A stretch of DNA of 64,000 bases from Medicago truncatula (GCF_003473485.1 NC_053045.1:3932501-3996500); one strand, 5' to 3'. Positions 12,463 through 23,759 are shown, counted from the stretch's first letter. Translations and numbers: made by a program. The notes: generated from the letters alone by a model not told the origin.

Positions 12463-13056
12463 TCAATAGTAAAAAACATAAACATTGTACTCAACAGTAG
12501 TATCTTGAGAATCATATTGATAAGTTTTAGTTTGAGCATAGCCTCTTGCAAATCTAAAACGTCCGGTACCACCAACAATAGGCATTTCCCTAACCTTATT
12601 AAGAGCAGAATTTCTCCCCAAGATAGTAATAGTACTCCCATTATACTTTCCTTCAATGAAAGCAAAAGTCATAGCCATGAACAAACTAAACTCATCCTTT
12701 GATGCAGATGCATACAACCCTTGAGCTTTTCCAACAAGCTTAGAACTCATTTTTGGTCCTAAAGTTAAAGGGTTGTCAATAATGTTGACTAAACCAAAAG
12801 AAGTAGTTGTGTTTAGCTTCAATGGTAGTGGTACAACTGTAATTGAAGTAGGGTTTTTTCCACTCATGATGTCATGCCAAAAGAATCTGAAATGACTTAG
12901 CTTTTCTTGGTTGTTTAGGTGTAACAATTTGGGGTCTATTGAACGAACAAAATCATAAGTTTCTTCTTTTTCAAATGATGGTGATGAAGTTGAAGTGAGG
13001 GTGTTGCAAGAGAAGAGAAGGAAGAAGAAAAAAGTGAGGAAGTGTTGGGTAGGCAT
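12463..13056 (-). CDS. Dirigent protein, copy A
   Basis: A 197-residue secreted dirigent protein. These proteins act in the cell wall or apoplast as trimeric beta-barrels that steer stereoselective coupling of phenoxy radicals, or in some DIR-b/d members the closing of isoflavonoid rings. The sequence shows a hydrophobic signal peptide (about residues 1-22, starting MPTQHFLTFFFF), then FVRSIDPKLL, the HFRFFWHDI motif with the conserved Asp, [46 protein letters not shown], and ARGYA with the conserved Arg, ending in EYNVYVFYY. It is intronless, as is usual for the family. It is the most divergent of the intact copies ([19 protein letters not shown], a Gly-Thr-Gly-Arg stretch, a tail rich in Tyr/Gln). 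It is the last copy in transcriptional order and lies downstream of the RLP gene on the same strand. The substrate is unknown. Confidence 0.95.
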   Translation of the reverse strand: MPTQHFLTFFFFLLFSCNTLTSTSSPSFEKEETYDFVRSIDPKLLHLNNQEKLSHFRFFWHDIMSGKNPTSITVVPLPLKLNTTTSFGLVNIIDNPLTLGPKMSSKLVGKAQGLYASASKDEFSLFMAMTFAFIEGKYNGSTITILGRNSALNKVREMPIVGGTGRFRFARGYAQTKTYQYDSQDTTVEYNVYVFYY

Positions 13057-13149
13057 GGTGGTGGGGTTAGAGTGATTTTGATGCTAACTCTAGAGAAACC
13101 AAAATAGTGAAGGAGAGAAGAGAATAATGGAAGATGAATGAAGTGTAGC

Positions 13150-13170
13150 CAAGAGGGGTTTGTTTATAAG
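13150..13170 (-). promoter_or_regulatory. Core promoter of dirigent copy A
   Basis: On the minus strand CTTATAAACAAACCCCTC lies about 107 bp upstream of the ATG. The same TATA-plus-ACAAACCCCTC arrangement recurs upstream of copies C, H and, in part, F, which supports it as the real core promoter. Confidence 0.65.
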
Positions 13171-13229
13171 ACAACAAGTATAGAGGGAGAAAAGTGAACT
13201 AAAAAGGACAAAAGATTTTTTTATCAAGT

Positions 13230-13345
13230 AACCTAGCGGCTAGATTTACACACATTATATGTGGAGAAATGGGAAATCCGGGGTTCGAACCTCACCCCTA
13301 CACATAATATCTCTGGTAGCTACCAACCGAGCTAAACTTACAAGA
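13230..13345 (-). repeat. tRNA-derived SINE
   Basis: Read on the minus strand it has a box-A-like GTTTAGCTCGGTTGGTAG, then GAGGTTCGAACCCC as box B, then TTCTCCACATATAATGTG. This order matches the copies at 31023-31144 and 56525-56655. It sits 175 bp upstream of the copy A start codon, just beyond its TATA box. Target duplications are not clear. Confidence 0.75.
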
Positions 13346-13879
13346 CAACACTATTTAACACTTCATTTTCTCTCTATCTCTATCTTCTTATCATATCACC
13401 AACCTATCACATTAAGTATATAGACATCATTTAACTGTCCAAGTCGAAGCATTTCAGGTATTAATCCATCTACTATCTTGCATCCAAATCATTTAGCTGT
13501 CCAACACTATTCATTGATATTTTATTGTGAATTTCACACTCTCTTGATACTACCATCATTTTCATTACTAATGACAGTTATTACGAATGACATAGTAATA
13601 CTACCATCATTTTCTCATTTAATATTTGATTTCCTTTGAGAAAACACATAGGAGCAAATTGATCCAGGTCTAAATGTATGATTTTCATACTTAATAGTTA
13701 TAATTCAACTCATAAATTTTTAATTCAAATGAAACTCTATCAGTCACTACAACTCCAGGTGACACTATTTTATTTAAATTGAATAGAACATTTATCACTA
13801 CATATAGAACAATAGAGTCTGGAATTAAAAAGACGAATATACTAATAAGCACATTCATTAGTTACTAATGGCACTATCA
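13346..13879. other. Spacer between dirigent A and the RLP gene
   Basis: No gene seen. It is the distal upstream region of copy A and the 3' flank of the RLP gene. Confidence 0.5.
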
Positions 13880-16800
13880 CTACCACCTTAAACTAGTGAA
13901 TGACTTTCCTCTGTGGTTTACGTATTCAACATGCATCCAGGGAAAAATCTTGCAGAGAATTGTGTCCAAAAGTTTGCAATAGTCTTCCCTCCATCGCTTC
14001 CAAAACATGAAGGGAATTATCAAAATCCCAAGCCCGAAAACAAATCCAAATTCCACACTTAAAATATTCCAGTCACTTGACTTAGCTAGCCTTCCACATG
14101 TTTCTTGTGGATGCAAGTCCTGCCTTATACCATCTGGTTTTTCAGTCAACGGAGGACCATATAGACCATAATTTCCTTCGAACGAAGATGCTTCAAATGA
14201 CTGAAGTTGCGTACCTGTTGGAATCTTCCCAACCAAATGATTGAAGGAGAGGTTCAAATATGAAAGGAAGGACAAGCTGGCAAGTTGCATGGGAATTTCA
14301 CCAACCAATGAGTTATTTGAGAGGTCCAAGGACTCTAACTGTTTCAAGTTTCCTATAGTTGATGGAATTTCACCAGAGAGATTGTTGTTTGAAAAGTTGA
14401 GAACATGGATTGCTTTGAATTTCATTAGCACCTTCGGGATTGGTCCTTCAAAATGATTCGATGAGAAATCAATGGCTGTGAAGATTGTTAGAATTTTAAC
14501 AAACTCCATATCTTGACCTTTATTGGAAACCGTCACACTATCATGATAATATGGGTTGAATGCCTCCACTGTCGGGATAAATTCCGATACATCATCATGT
14601 TCATCATGCATCATTCTTTCCCATGCTGTGAAATATTTTTCAGATAGTTTTCCATTGAAATTGTTGAAAGCAATGTCCACAATTTGAATCATTTTCCAAG
14701 GCTTATTTGCTAGTGAAAGTGAACATTTTACGGAACCATGGAATTTGTTGTTCCGCAAAACCAAGACACTAAGTGTTGGTATGTTCTTCAAGAAGCATGG
14801 AAAACGACCAACCATTTGATTTGATCCAATATCCAATATCTTTAATGATGAGCAATGGGAGAGGGATTTTGGAATTGGCCCATGTAAGAGATTCTCATGG
14901 AAGTTCAAAGTCCTTACAACACAAGAAGCTAGAAACATATCTGGTATAGGGCCAGTGAGATCGTTCTTCCCTAAGTTTAATACATCAAGGGTACTAGTCA
15001 TTGAAATTAAACATGGTAAAATTGTTCCAGAAATGTTGTTGAAGGAAATATCAAGCACTAGAAGTTGTGAAGCATTGCATAAAGAATCAGGGATGCTTCC
15101 ATGTAAACTATTGTTGGAAAAAGAGAGAAAATATGTGGAAGATAGGTAATTACCAATATCTTCTGGGATAACAGAAAATTTGTTGGTAGAGTAATCCAAA
15201 TATTCAACAGATTTAAGAAAAAAAGGTATTGGTCCTTGCAGTTTGTTGTTATGAAGGTCAAGAATTTCCCAGTAGGAAGTGAGATTTTGCAAAGGTCCTT
15301 CCAAATGAGTGAGAAGATTGTGAGAAATATTAAGAGCTTCTAGATATGGCAGTTTCCAAACCCAATTTGGTACTATTCCTTGAATCTGGTTATCTGAAAG
15401 GTCTAGTTGGATCAATGTTGTATGGTTTATCAAGAAACTAGGAAAAGTTTTCAAGTTGCAGCGTGCCAATTTTAGAAAGCTAATGTTGGGAATAAAAGAC
15501 AAATCAACATGTGGCACGTTCACATTGATCGATAAGTTATTGAATGAAAGGTCTAATTCACTTAAATTTTTGAGCTTTAAAAGCTCGTCTAGCTGCAGCG
15601 ATCCAGTGATCTTGTTAGTGGAAAGATCGAGGACAGAAAGTGACTTGAGCTGCAAGACAGATATTGGAAAAGGTCCTGATAGATCGTTGTTGCTTAAATC
15701 TAGGGTGTCTAATACGGAGGAAGAATTGATTGTGAATTCTTCTAGTTTACTAAAGTGGTTCAATGAAAGCCAAATATTTTTTAACAATGGAAGTTTAAAA
15801 AGGAATGAAGGAATGGCACCCGTGATAGAATTGTTGCTCAAGTTAATGGTGACAAGGTTATGCAATCCTTGATTGTGAGAAGATGATGAGTTGGTGAGTT
15901 TTTTTTCCATGTCAAAGGATGGCATTGGACCGGTAAAACTGTTAGACCACAGATTCAAGTAACTCAGTTGTGTGAGGTTTGACAATGAATTTGGAAGTGT
16001 TCCATTGAATTGACAAAAAGAAAGATCCAAAGTAGATAATTTTCTCAGGTTTCCAATAATGTTAGGTAATGCTCCATAGAAGTTTGTGTTACTTACTCTA
16101 ATTATTTGAAGAGATTCACTCATTGAGTAGTGTGGAAAAAAGCCATGGAGATTTTTGTTGTTAAACAAGTCAATAGTTGACAGTGTTCCAATCTGAAAGA
16201 TTGCATGTGGAAATGTACCGGTCAATTCACAAAGCGCAAGACTGAGGGTGGTCAAGTTTTTAAAATTGGCAAATGTTTTCGGCACTGGTGATGAAAAATT
16301 GTTCCCATCAAGAATAATGACTGATAGGTTCTCTAGTCTTGTTAGGGAAGAATCAAGGGGTCCTGATAAATCACAGTAAGACATGCTCAATTCTTGCAAG
16401 TCACGCAACGGCAACAAAGCATTGCTCAATTCATGTCCTCGAGATGTTATACTTATCCCATCTAGATATAGTTGCCTAATATTGGTGAGATTTTGGACAA
16501 GATTTTTCAGATTTGGATTTTTGAGTTTAAGTGGTATTATTGTTGGGTATTCAAGTACAGAGAGATCAAGAATAACCAACCTTGTAAGCTGCGAAATCTC
16601 AATCGGAATCTGCCCTACAAAGCTAGCTTGTGACAAATTCAGATATGTCAACTTATCCAACTTGATGAATCTTGATGGAATGTGAGAATTGAAATGGTTG
16701 TATGCCAAGTTTAATTTTTGGAGATGTTGAAGACTGAAAAGACTACTTGAATCGTTAAATCCACCATCGATCTTTTCGTCACTCAGATCAAGGCCGATAA

Positions 16801-17026
16801 CATGTCCATCATTGTTGCATGTAACACCACTCCAATTGCAGCAAGCAATGCTTTTATTCCACAATTCTAGTTTGGTGGAACTTTCATGGTTGAATGTGAG
16901 ATTGTTTTTTAATTGAAGCAACAATGATTGTTGATCCTCAAGACATTTGGCAGAGGTAACAAAGATTTGGAAACTGAGATATATGCTGTAGTAGCAAAGA
17001 AGGAATGAAACTAATGTGATTCTCAT
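13880..17026 (-). CDS. LRR receptor-like protein (Ve/Cf type, no kinase)
   Basis: A 1048-residue intronless receptor-like protein, predicted to sit in the plasma membrane and sense extracellular ligands, normally with the co-receptor kinases SOBIR1 and BAK1. Signal peptide about 1-27; an N-terminal cap with LEDQQSLLLQLKNNLTF (about 29-45) and the CCNWSGVTC motif (62-70); about 30 plant-type extracellular LRRs (LxxLxLSxNxLxGxIP) with many N-glycosylation sites; a non-LRR island around residues 797-845 (FTAWERMMHDE to DSVTVSNKGQDMEFVKI); four final LRRs ending in GNYGLYGPPL; a transmembrane segment about 992-1009; and a short basic/aromatic tail of about 39 residues without a kinase. The DQQSLLLQLKNNLTF cap and the layout closely recall tomato Ve1/Ve2. 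The frame is uninterrupted, so it may be functional. It is flanked by dirigent copies A and B on the same strand. Ligand and pathogen are unknown. Confidence 0.95.
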   Translation of the reverse strand: MRITLVSFLLCYYSIYLSFQIFVTSAKCLEDQQSLLLQLKNNLTFNHESSTKLELWNKSIACCNWSGVTCNNDGHVIGLDLSDEKIDGGFNDSSSLFSLQHLQKLNLAYNHFNSHIPSRFIKLDKLTYLNLSQASFVGQIPIEISQLTRLVILDLSVLEYPTIIPLKLKNPNLKNLVQNLTNIRQLYLDGISITSRGHELSNALLPLRDLQELSMSYCDLSGPLDSSLTRLENLSVIILDGNNFSSPVPKTFANFKNLTTLSLALCELTGTFPHAIFQIGTLSTIDLFNNKNLHGFFPHYSMSESLQIIRVSNTNFYGALPNIIGNLRKLSTLDLSFCQFNGTLPNSLSNLTQLSYLNLWSNSFTGPMPSFDMEKKLTNSSSSHNQGLHNLVTINLSNNSITGAIPSFLFKLPLLKNIWLSLNHFSKLEEFTINSSSVLDTLDLSNNDLSGPFPISVLQLKSLSVLDLSTNKITGSLQLDELLKLKNLSELDLSFNNLSINVNVPHVDLSFIPNISFLKLARCNLKTFPSFLINHTTLIQLDLSDNQIQGIVPNWVWKLPYLEALNISHNLLTHLEGPLQNLTSYWEILDLHNNKLQGPIPFFLKSVEYLDYSTNKFSVIPEDIGNYLSSTYFLSFSNNSLHGSIPDSLCNASQLLVLDISFNNISGTILPCLISMTSTLDVLNLGKNDLTGPIPDMFLASCVVRTLNFHENLLHGPIPKSLSHCSSLKILDIGSNQMVGRFPCFLKNIPTLSVLVLRNNKFHGSVKCSLSLANKPWKMIQIVDIAFNNFNGKLSEKYFTAWERMMHDEHDDVSEFIPTVEAFNPYYHDSVTVSNKGQDMEFVKILTIFTAIDFSSNHFEGPIPKVLMKFKAIHVLNFSNNNLSGEIPSTIGNLKQLESLDLSNNSLVGEIPMQLASLSFLSYLNLSFNHLVGKIPTGTQLQSFEASSFEGNYGLYGPPLTEKPDGIRQDLHPQETCGRLAKSSDWNILSVEFGFVFGLGILIIPFMFWKRWREDYCKLLDTILCKIFPWMHVEYVNHRGKSFTSLRW

Positions 17027-17086
17027 TCCTGTCTATATTTATTTATTTTCAGTTATAGACATGAGACATTATGTGACTAATGGTGG

Positions 17087-17097
17087 TTATTTATATA
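17087..17097 (-). promoter_or_regulatory. TATA box of the RLP gene
   Basis: ACTTATATAAATAACC on the minus strand, about 65 bp upstream of the ATG at 17026, is a good plant TATA match at a plausible distance for a short 5' UTR. Confidence 0.6.
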
Positions 17098-17099
17098 AG

Positions 17100-18273
17100 T
17101 CTTGCATTAATTTTTGACATGTACTAATGTCACCTTTGCCATTCAATTTTAGGTACCTTAGCAATAATACACTAGTGAGTGAGGTTTGAAAGACTACACG
17201 GTCCTCACACATACTTTGACTACAACTTTTTATTTTCTACTATGAAAATAATTCTCCTACTATACAATCAGGTCGGCCAGCAAGAGTCCAAGACAATGTC
17301 TCAATCCTCCAATAATATAAATTTTTATTTGATAAAAAGAGTTCATATTCTATTATTTTTAAAATTAATGTTGTCTATGATTAAATTGATTATTAATTGA
17401 AAATCAAGTATTTAAGAAGAATGTTGACTAAGAAGAATGTTGACTAAGATTACATAATATGTTTCGGTTAAGGTGAAATCGATGGCGATGCTTGATTTCG
17501 ATAGAACAATATTTTATTATACTCTATTTAACTCGCGGTCAAACTCTGAATACCAATACATATTTCCCCTAATTGAGAAGCATGGGGTTAAGAGAAGAAA
17601 AAAAAAACCATCTTACACTATTTTAACACACAGGCTAAGTTGATAATGTAAGGAAAAAAAGATGCTGTAGGGTCATTTCCTGAATTTGTGTGATCCAATT
17701 ATGAAGGGAGTGAAGCTACCAAACAAACAAGGATTCCACAAAGTCAAGCTATATAATTAAATCTTAAGGTCCACTTTGAATGCTTTCAATCTTTATGGGT
17801 CTTGTTCAATCATTCAAGCTAAATTAGTGTAATTAGGTTCAATATGCATTAGTGTAATTATATGATGAAGTCTTAAAAAGACATTTTGACCAATGAATAC
17901 TCTCCTTAGTCTTAAAAATAAACAAAAAATTAAATATATTTGTTTAAGATTTAGCCTCAATACATTTGATTTTTTATTTACATTAAGTCCGGATGAATAT
18001 GAATTGGTCTTAATATTTTGTCGTGAGATCACAAATCAAAAATAAAAGGATTTCATGTAATCATTTATAGTCGCATAGTAAATAATTTCAATAGATGACG
18101 AATATCAAACAATTGAAATTATGATTTTTTAATTTGCCGAATTATAATTCGAGTCATTTGATCTCTATCCAACAACAAAAATCGCACGATCTAACACCAA
18201 TGAACCATAGACATAGTAAAAGCTAACACATGACCCTAATATGACTAATAAAATGAACAACAACAACTAAAAA
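17100..18273. other. Spacer between the RLP gene and dirigent B
   Basis: AT-rich and without a recognised gene or element. The part next to 18273 is the 3' flank of copy B (tract AACAACAACTAAAAA just beyond the stop codon). Confidence 0.55.
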
Positions 18274-18873
18274 TCAATAGTGAAAAACATAAACATTGTA
18301 CTCAACAATAGCATCTCCAGTTTTGAGATCAAACCAATGAGTAGTAGCTTTAGCATATCCTCTAGCAAATCTGAAAAGTCCACTACCACCAATAATAGGC
18401 ATCTCTCTAGCCTTATTAATACCAGAATTCCTCCCCAAGATAGTAATTGTACTACCATTATACTTTCCTTCAATGAAAGCAAAGTTCATAGCCATGAGAA
18501 AACCAAAATCATCTTGTGATGCAGATGCATAGAAACCTTGAGCTTTTCCAACAAGCTTAGAACTCAATTGTGGTCCTATAGTCAAAGGGTCATCAAACAT
18601 GTTGACTGAACCAAAATAAGTGGTTGTGTTTAGCTTCAATGGTGGTGGAACAATTGTAATTGCAGTGGGATTTTTCCCACTCAAGATATCATGCCAATAG
18701 AATCTGAAATGACTTAGTTTTTCTTTCTTGTTTAGGCTTAACAATTTGCGGTCTATTGGACGAACAAAATCAAAAGTTTCTTGTTTTTCTAATGATTGTA
18801 ATGATGTTGAAGTGAGAGTGTTGCAAGAGAGGAGAAGGAAGAAGAACAAAGTGAGAAAATGTTGAGGAAGCAT
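18274..18873 (-). CDS. Dirigent protein, copy B
   Basis: A 199-residue secreted dirigent protein. The open frame extends upstream to 18957, but the start is placed at the Met of [17 protein letters not shown] (18873) because every paralogue starts with this signal peptide and the upstream extension is not conserved. Motifs in order: [22 protein letters not shown] (conserved Asp), [15 protein letters not shown] (the others have IDNPLTLGP), [61 protein letters not shown]. It is a DIR-b/d member with no intron. Its promoter differs from its neighbours (see the TATA entry), so its expression may differ. Confidence 0.95.
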   Translation of the reverse strand: MLPQHFLTLFFFLLLSCNTLTSTSLQSLEKQETFDFVRPIDRKLLSLNKKEKLSHFRFYWHDILSGKNPTAITIVPPPLKLNTTTYFGSVNMFDDPLTIGPQLSSKLVGKAQGFYASASQDDFGFLMAMNFAFIEGKYNGSTITILGRNSGINKAREMPIIGGSGLFRFARGYAKATTHWFDLKTGDAIVEYNVYVFHY

Positions 18874-18909
18874 TGTTGTGATGCTGTAGAGAAAGTAAAG
18901 TAGTGGAGG

Positions 18910-18955
18910 AATATATAAGAGAATAATGAAAACGTGAAAGGTTTGTTTATGAGAC
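18910..18955 (-). promoter_or_regulatory. Promoter region of dirigent copy B, altered TATA
   Basis: At the position homologous to the TATA box of copies A, C and H, copy B reads CTCATAAACAAACC (about 18939-18955), with C where the first T of TATAAA would be. A separate TATATAT match lies closer to the ATG (18911-18919). Initiation may therefore be shifted or weaker. Confidence 0.4.
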
Positions 18956-18959
18956 ATTT

Positions 18960-21419
18960 AAGATAAAAAGAGGGATGTGAACAAGGATAAAGCTAATGAG
19001 TTTTGTATAATCAAATTTAAACAACAAATTTTTACTAATACAGTTTAAATATGTGATTGTTTACCTTCGGCACACGATTAATACCCGGTGTTAAAACTAT
19101 TTAACCGCCAAGTGTTTAACGACAAGTAATGAACCTTTGAAAATTATGCTAACCATGCTTAAATTTGTGGTTAATAAAGCTACGTTAATAATTAAATAAA
19201 TTTTGCTATCTACTAATCAAGATTAATCATATTCATTGGTGGAGCCACTCATGGACATAGGTGGGCCATGGTCAACCCCAAATTTAATTTTGAGAAAATC
19301 AATCATATGTAATTTAGCGTGGGCGTTATACTCCGCAAAATGGTTCATGAGTTTTCTTTTTAGTCTCGCTTGTATCGCGATTATATTAGCATGAGTTTTG
19401 CAAACGTTTTCGAAGGTTTACAACCCCTGTATTTTGTTAGCTCAAAGCTTCCTTCTGAATCAAGCAATCAAGTTTTGGAGAGAATTAAGAGAGAAAAGAG
19501 AGAGCTACAATGCGAATGAAATTGGAAGTTACATATTACAATCATTCATGCTAGTACTTCATATGTAACTAACTTGCAAAGCAAGTAGTTATCCTTTCTA
19601 ACTAAATTCCACAAAATAGGTAACTGACTTGCTAACGGTTTTAACTATTTCTTAACTAACATAAATTATCAAAATAGAACATATTTTACCGGGGGTTGTA
19701 GCCTCTTTTGTATAGTTTACCAAATTTTGTTTTCCTTATTTATAATTGTAATGTAAAAAAAAATCTTCCTTATAGTATTTTACAATTTCATAATTTTTCG
19801 TAGTTGTAAAATTTATAATTCATTTTGTCAATGTATTCAAATTTCCACTAAAAATACAACCATAGTAATAATGTATGCGTATTTAAAACATTTATAGTTT
19901 TTTTGGTCAAAAAAAATAAAACATTTATACCATAGGATCATCTAGCATATATTGTCTTGATCACTTACAACATCAATTTCTTGAAAAAATTACTCTACTT
20001 TTAAGATATTTTTGGTAAATTTTTTTTGTATACAATACAAAATTTGTGTATTTAATTTAAATATTATAGTTTATTTTGATGGCATGTGCAAATTCCATTT
20101 GTCTTAATCACTTAGATTTTTGTTGCAAAAGTTGTGTCATAATTATTGTTTTATTTTGTGTGAATCAAATATGCTCTAAACGCAATTGGAGAAACTAATC
20201 CCTCAAACTATTATTATTGTTTTTTTAAGAGGAATTATTATTATTGTTGAAATAACCAGTTATGCTCTATCAGAATATGATATACGTGCAATTGGAGAGA
20301 CTAATTTATTTAACTTTATTTTCCCATTTCATTATTAAAATATCTTGATAACATGAGTAAAAGGAAATTTTTCCCTAAACTTTACACTTCTTGATAAAAA
20401 TACACCGAACTCTCAACTCTGCGAAAGTACAAAGTATGCGTTTACATATTGGAGGTGTTGCTTTGAAGGTAAGAAACAGTTATAGGGTCACGCACGTTGC
20501 AGACAAAAACTGATAACATATATATTCCGTTTGAGGTTAATTGGTGCATAATAATGTGGTTTTTGAGCTCATGAATAGAGATCAAATTAGTGTCATGAAT
20601 TAGTTGGTAAGAAGTTGACTCATCCATAAAGTTGTGCAGTCAACTTTTTACTGTTAATGTGATAACGTTTTTAGTTGACGATTTATAAATATCTTTGTAA
20701 ATACTCTACTCTATAAACTTTGAGGTCCGATTATGATGAACTCCTAAAGTTCAACCTAGATAAACTTTTTTCTATAAAAAAAAACATATAACATTAGTGT
20801 GACAATACTTGGAGTCTCGGAAAGTATTATAGTACTCATTCATACCCATCGGTCTAGTGGTGGTAATAAAAACTAAAAAAAAAAAGTTTAATAATTATAT
20901 TCATCACAAATTTATTTAAATAAAAATGAAACAAAATTAGAAACTACGTAGCGTATTTTTTTTTTGAAGGAAGAAAATAAGTAGCGTCGTTTACAAAGTA
21001 ATTGTCAATTATTTGATATATATATACATATATAAAAGTAGTATATGTTTTGATTATGAAATATTTTTATCAAGCCCCTAACAAAATTTGTTTTTTTAAA
21101 GACCCTAAGAAAATTAGTTGTGAATAGAAAAATTCAAATATTGAAATTATTTGAGCACCACCAAACACAACATCACATTACAACATACAATTTCGTTTGA
21201 CTCATTTAACATTCAACTGATAATAAAAGAGAGTATGTTACTTTTGACTTTTGACTTTGAGACACCTTTCTTCTTGGTAAAAGAGGTCGTCCCATGCCGT
21301 TAATAAAGAAGTTTTTTCTAAATTTTTTTAGTTGCAGGGCATTTTATAAATTTCAGAAGACTGACTAAGGGGGATATATAGTCCAAATTTTTTTGGAAAG
21401 GTTTGAGGTTAATGAGGAA
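18960..21419. other. AT-rich spacer upstream of dirigent B
   Basis: No gene recognised. It contains a 13-bp direct repeat (TAAAACATTTATA, 19884-19896 and 19917-19929) flanking the 20-bp filler GTTTTTTTGGTCAAAAAAAA. A stretch near 19240-19330 (CACTCATGGACATAGGTGGG) resembles common plant repeats, but its limits are not visible. Confidence 0.5.
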
Positions 21420-21660
21420 TGCTATTGTTCAAATGTATTGTTGTGTATGTCTTCAAATTTGTGAAGTTGAGAATGACAAGAATCGTGACACGATTTAACA
21501 AGCATGTCACGATTTTTTAGACAATGAGCTGTTTTGCAGGGTGTACAATTGTAACACGATTTTAAAAAAATGTGACACGATTTTTGGTTTGTTGAGGAGA
21601 TATTAAATATCTCATTGAAAATGGATACAGTACCACATGACCTCAAAAGCATGAAAGATA
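21420..21660. mobile_element. Fragment of a copia-type LTR with the ATCGTGNCACGAT motif
   Basis: It has one perfect palindrome at 21482-21494 (ATCGTGACACGAT) and three degenerate ones within 120 bp, in the same arrangement (and with similar GTTTTGCAGGGTG wording) as the U3 of the LTR at 49045-49787. Ends are eroded and orientation is uncertain. Confidence 0.45.
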
Positions 21661-22140
21661 TAGTGCTCTTTGCCATTATGAACTTTCATTTCTTTAGAAC
21701 CATAAACTAATAATGAGCAAAATGAACACAAATTTTTAAGGATTGTATACTTATGGACCAAAATTTAATTTATATTTGAGGTTAGATTATCACATGACAT
21801 ATTATGAGCTATTATTATAAATTTAAAAGTAAAGCAATTCATTACAGATAATTTGTCCTTTCAATCTTTGTGTAAAAATGATATAACAAATCAAAATCAA
21901 AATCAAGAGGCTGTTTAAATTATTATCTCAATTATAACACCAACCACTAATAATAATTAAATAGGGAACAAAGATATGTTCCTTAAAAAAGGGAAGTCAA
22001 ACTTCACAAGCAAACCCTCAAAAACAAGAAAAAAAATAGATCTGATGCAATCAGTCATCATTTTTATTCAATAATCTCAATTGATGATGAGTATCAAACA
22101 TAAATCATAAATTAAACATTACAACAACAATAATTAACAA
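21661..22140. other. 3' flank of dirigent C
   Basis: Non-coding. Part of it (around 21650-21800 and 22040-22140) resembles the 3' flank of copy A (11820-12460), for example AAATTAACAATC and the GATGCAATCAGTCATCA wording, consistent with ancient duplication of the whole gene unit. Confidence 0.5.
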
Positions 22141-22740
22141 TCAATAGTGAAAAACATAAACATTATACTCAACAATAGCATCCCCAGATTTGATATCAAA
22201 CCAATGAGTATTAGCTTCAGCATAACCTCTAGCAAATCTGAAAAATCCACTACCACCAATCACAGGCATCTCTCTAACTTTATGAAAAACAGCATTCCTT
22301 CCCAATATAGTAAGTGTACTTCCATTATACTTTCCTTCAGTAAAAGCAAAATTCATAGCCATAAGCAAATCAACTTCATCTTTGCATGCAGATGCATAGA
22401 ATCCTTGAGCTTTTCCAACAATCTTAGAATTCAACTGTGGTCCTAAAGTTAAAGGGTTGTCGATCATGCGGACTGAACCAAAGGCAGTGGTTGAGTTTAG
22501 TTTCATTGGTGGTGGGACAACTGCAACTGAAGTAGGGTTTTTTCCACTCACTATGTCGTGCCAGTAGAATCTGAAATGACTTAGTTTTTCCTTCTTTAGG
22601 CTTAATAATTTGCGGTCTATAGGACGAACAAATTCAAAAGTGTCACCATTTTCTGATGATGATGATGATGTTGTTAAAGTGACGGTGTTGCAAGAAAGAA
22701 GAAGGAAGAAGAACAAAGTGATGAAGTGTTGGGTTTGCAT
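22141..22740 (-). CDS. Dirigent protein, copy C
   Basis: A 199-residue secreted dirigent protein. The frame is open up to 22875, but that start would lie upstream of the TATA box; the conserved Met of [17 protein letters not shown] at 22740 is chosen. Motifs: [62 protein letters not shown] (an added Cys shared only with copy E and the F fragment), [44 protein letters not shown]. The middle of the gene is nearly identical in DNA to copy E (about two differences over about 275 bp), whereas both ends differ more, which suggests gene conversion. DIR-b/d type, substrate unknown. Confidence 0.95.
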   Translation of the reverse strand: MQTQHFITLFFFLLLSCNTVTLTTSSSSSENGDTFEFVRPIDRKLLSLKKEKLSHFRFYWHDIVSGKNPTSVAVVPPPMKLNSTTAFGSVRMIDNPLTLGPQLNSKIVGKAQGFYASACKDEVDLLMAMNFAFTEGKYNGSTLTILGRNAVFHKVREMPVIGGSGFFRFARGYAEANTHWFDIKSGDAIVEYNVYVFHY

Positions 22741-22847
22741 TGTAGTTTGTGGTGGGTTAGAAAGATTTGTTGTGATGCTTGCTAAGGTAAAGTAGTGGAG
22801 GAGAGAAGAGAATAATGAAAACGTGAATGAATTGTGAAGTGTGGGTG

Positions 22848-22868
22848 AGGGGTTTGTTTGTTTATAAG
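22848..22868 (-). promoter_or_regulatory. Core promoter of dirigent copy C
   Basis: The minus strand reads CTTATAAACAAACAAACCCC about 120 bp upstream of the ATG, matching the copy A and H core promoters. Confidence 0.65.
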
Positions 22869-23469
22869 AGAACAAATGTAGGTGGGTGTAATGTGAAGGA
22901 CTAAGGACATAATTAATGGAGTAGAATTATATGTACAAAGGAAAAAAAAAAAAATTTCTATTTCATGCTTAAAATTTCAAATAATAAATAAAATAGAATA
23001 AAAAATAGAGTGGTGATACATGTACACTCCCATGTGGCAATACAACTCTTACACCCACATAAAATCATGACATGTGGCAAGGAAAAGGAAGATGAAAGAA
23101 AAGTATGATTGTGAGATAAATTTACTAAAATATCCTTAATGCATGGGGTGTACAATAGGGTGTATGATTAAAGGGTGTTCATGTAACATTTTTCTAAAAA
23201 ATATTACGCAAAGTGAGAGGTTGAGAGAAAAGATAAGATAAATTAGGAATTTTTACAATATTCTACGCAAAAATAAGTCATTGAAGTTAGTTTGCCTACT
23301 TTTTGAGTATTGATATTTGCCTTAGCCTTGATTATTCGTTCATCTCTTTTAAACGCAATGATATTTTTCATTTATATTTGCATACTTTTTGAGTATTGAT
23401 ATTTTCCTTAGTCCTAATTATTATTAAAAGGGTTATGTATTTAAAAAAATAAGATAGGAAAATTGATAA

Positions 23470-23645
23470 TGATTTGGTTCGATGGCTAAATGGGTGAATG
23501 TGGTGTGTCTGTTGGACTTGCAGACATCATTTTTCTTTCTCTCTTTACTAGGCGGCAGGACCATAGACCGACAAACAGGGAAAATGCCACTCAAGTCTTT
23601 GTGGTGACAAAAGTGTTCCACATTTGTTGTATGTTTATTTCTTCA
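23470..23645 (-). promoter_or_regulatory. Distal upstream block shared by dirigent genes (copy C version)
   Basis: About 730 bp upstream of copy C. It shares phrases with blocks upstream of D, F, G and H: GATGGCTxAATGGGTG, GGTGTGxCTGTTG, AATGCCACTCAAGTCTTTGTG, GTGTTCCACATTTGTTG. It is the most diverged version and lacks the TCATTxCATTGACTCGCATG core. It may be regulatory or merely inherited with the duplication. Confidence 0.45.
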
Positions 23646-23759
23646 ATAAAAAATGAACTCCAACATAGCTTTTTCTAGAGGACTTTTGATTTGTTCATAT
23701 TTAAAATATCTTATTTTTTCAAATCAGCATTCATATGCAAAAATAAGAAAATAAAAAGA

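Noticed and set aside
18280-18519. Plus-strand open frames of 79-99 residues antisense to every dirigent gene (for example 18280-18519, 22147-22446, 29474-29713, 48106-48345)
   Set aside because: They occur because the conserved dirigent codons happen to lack antisense stops; similarity between them follows from the sense genes. No promoter or domain supports them.
22741-22875. In-frame upstream extensions of dirigent copies B, C, D and H
   Set aside because: The extensions are not conserved between copies and cross the putative TATA boxes; the conserved signal-peptide Met is the better start.
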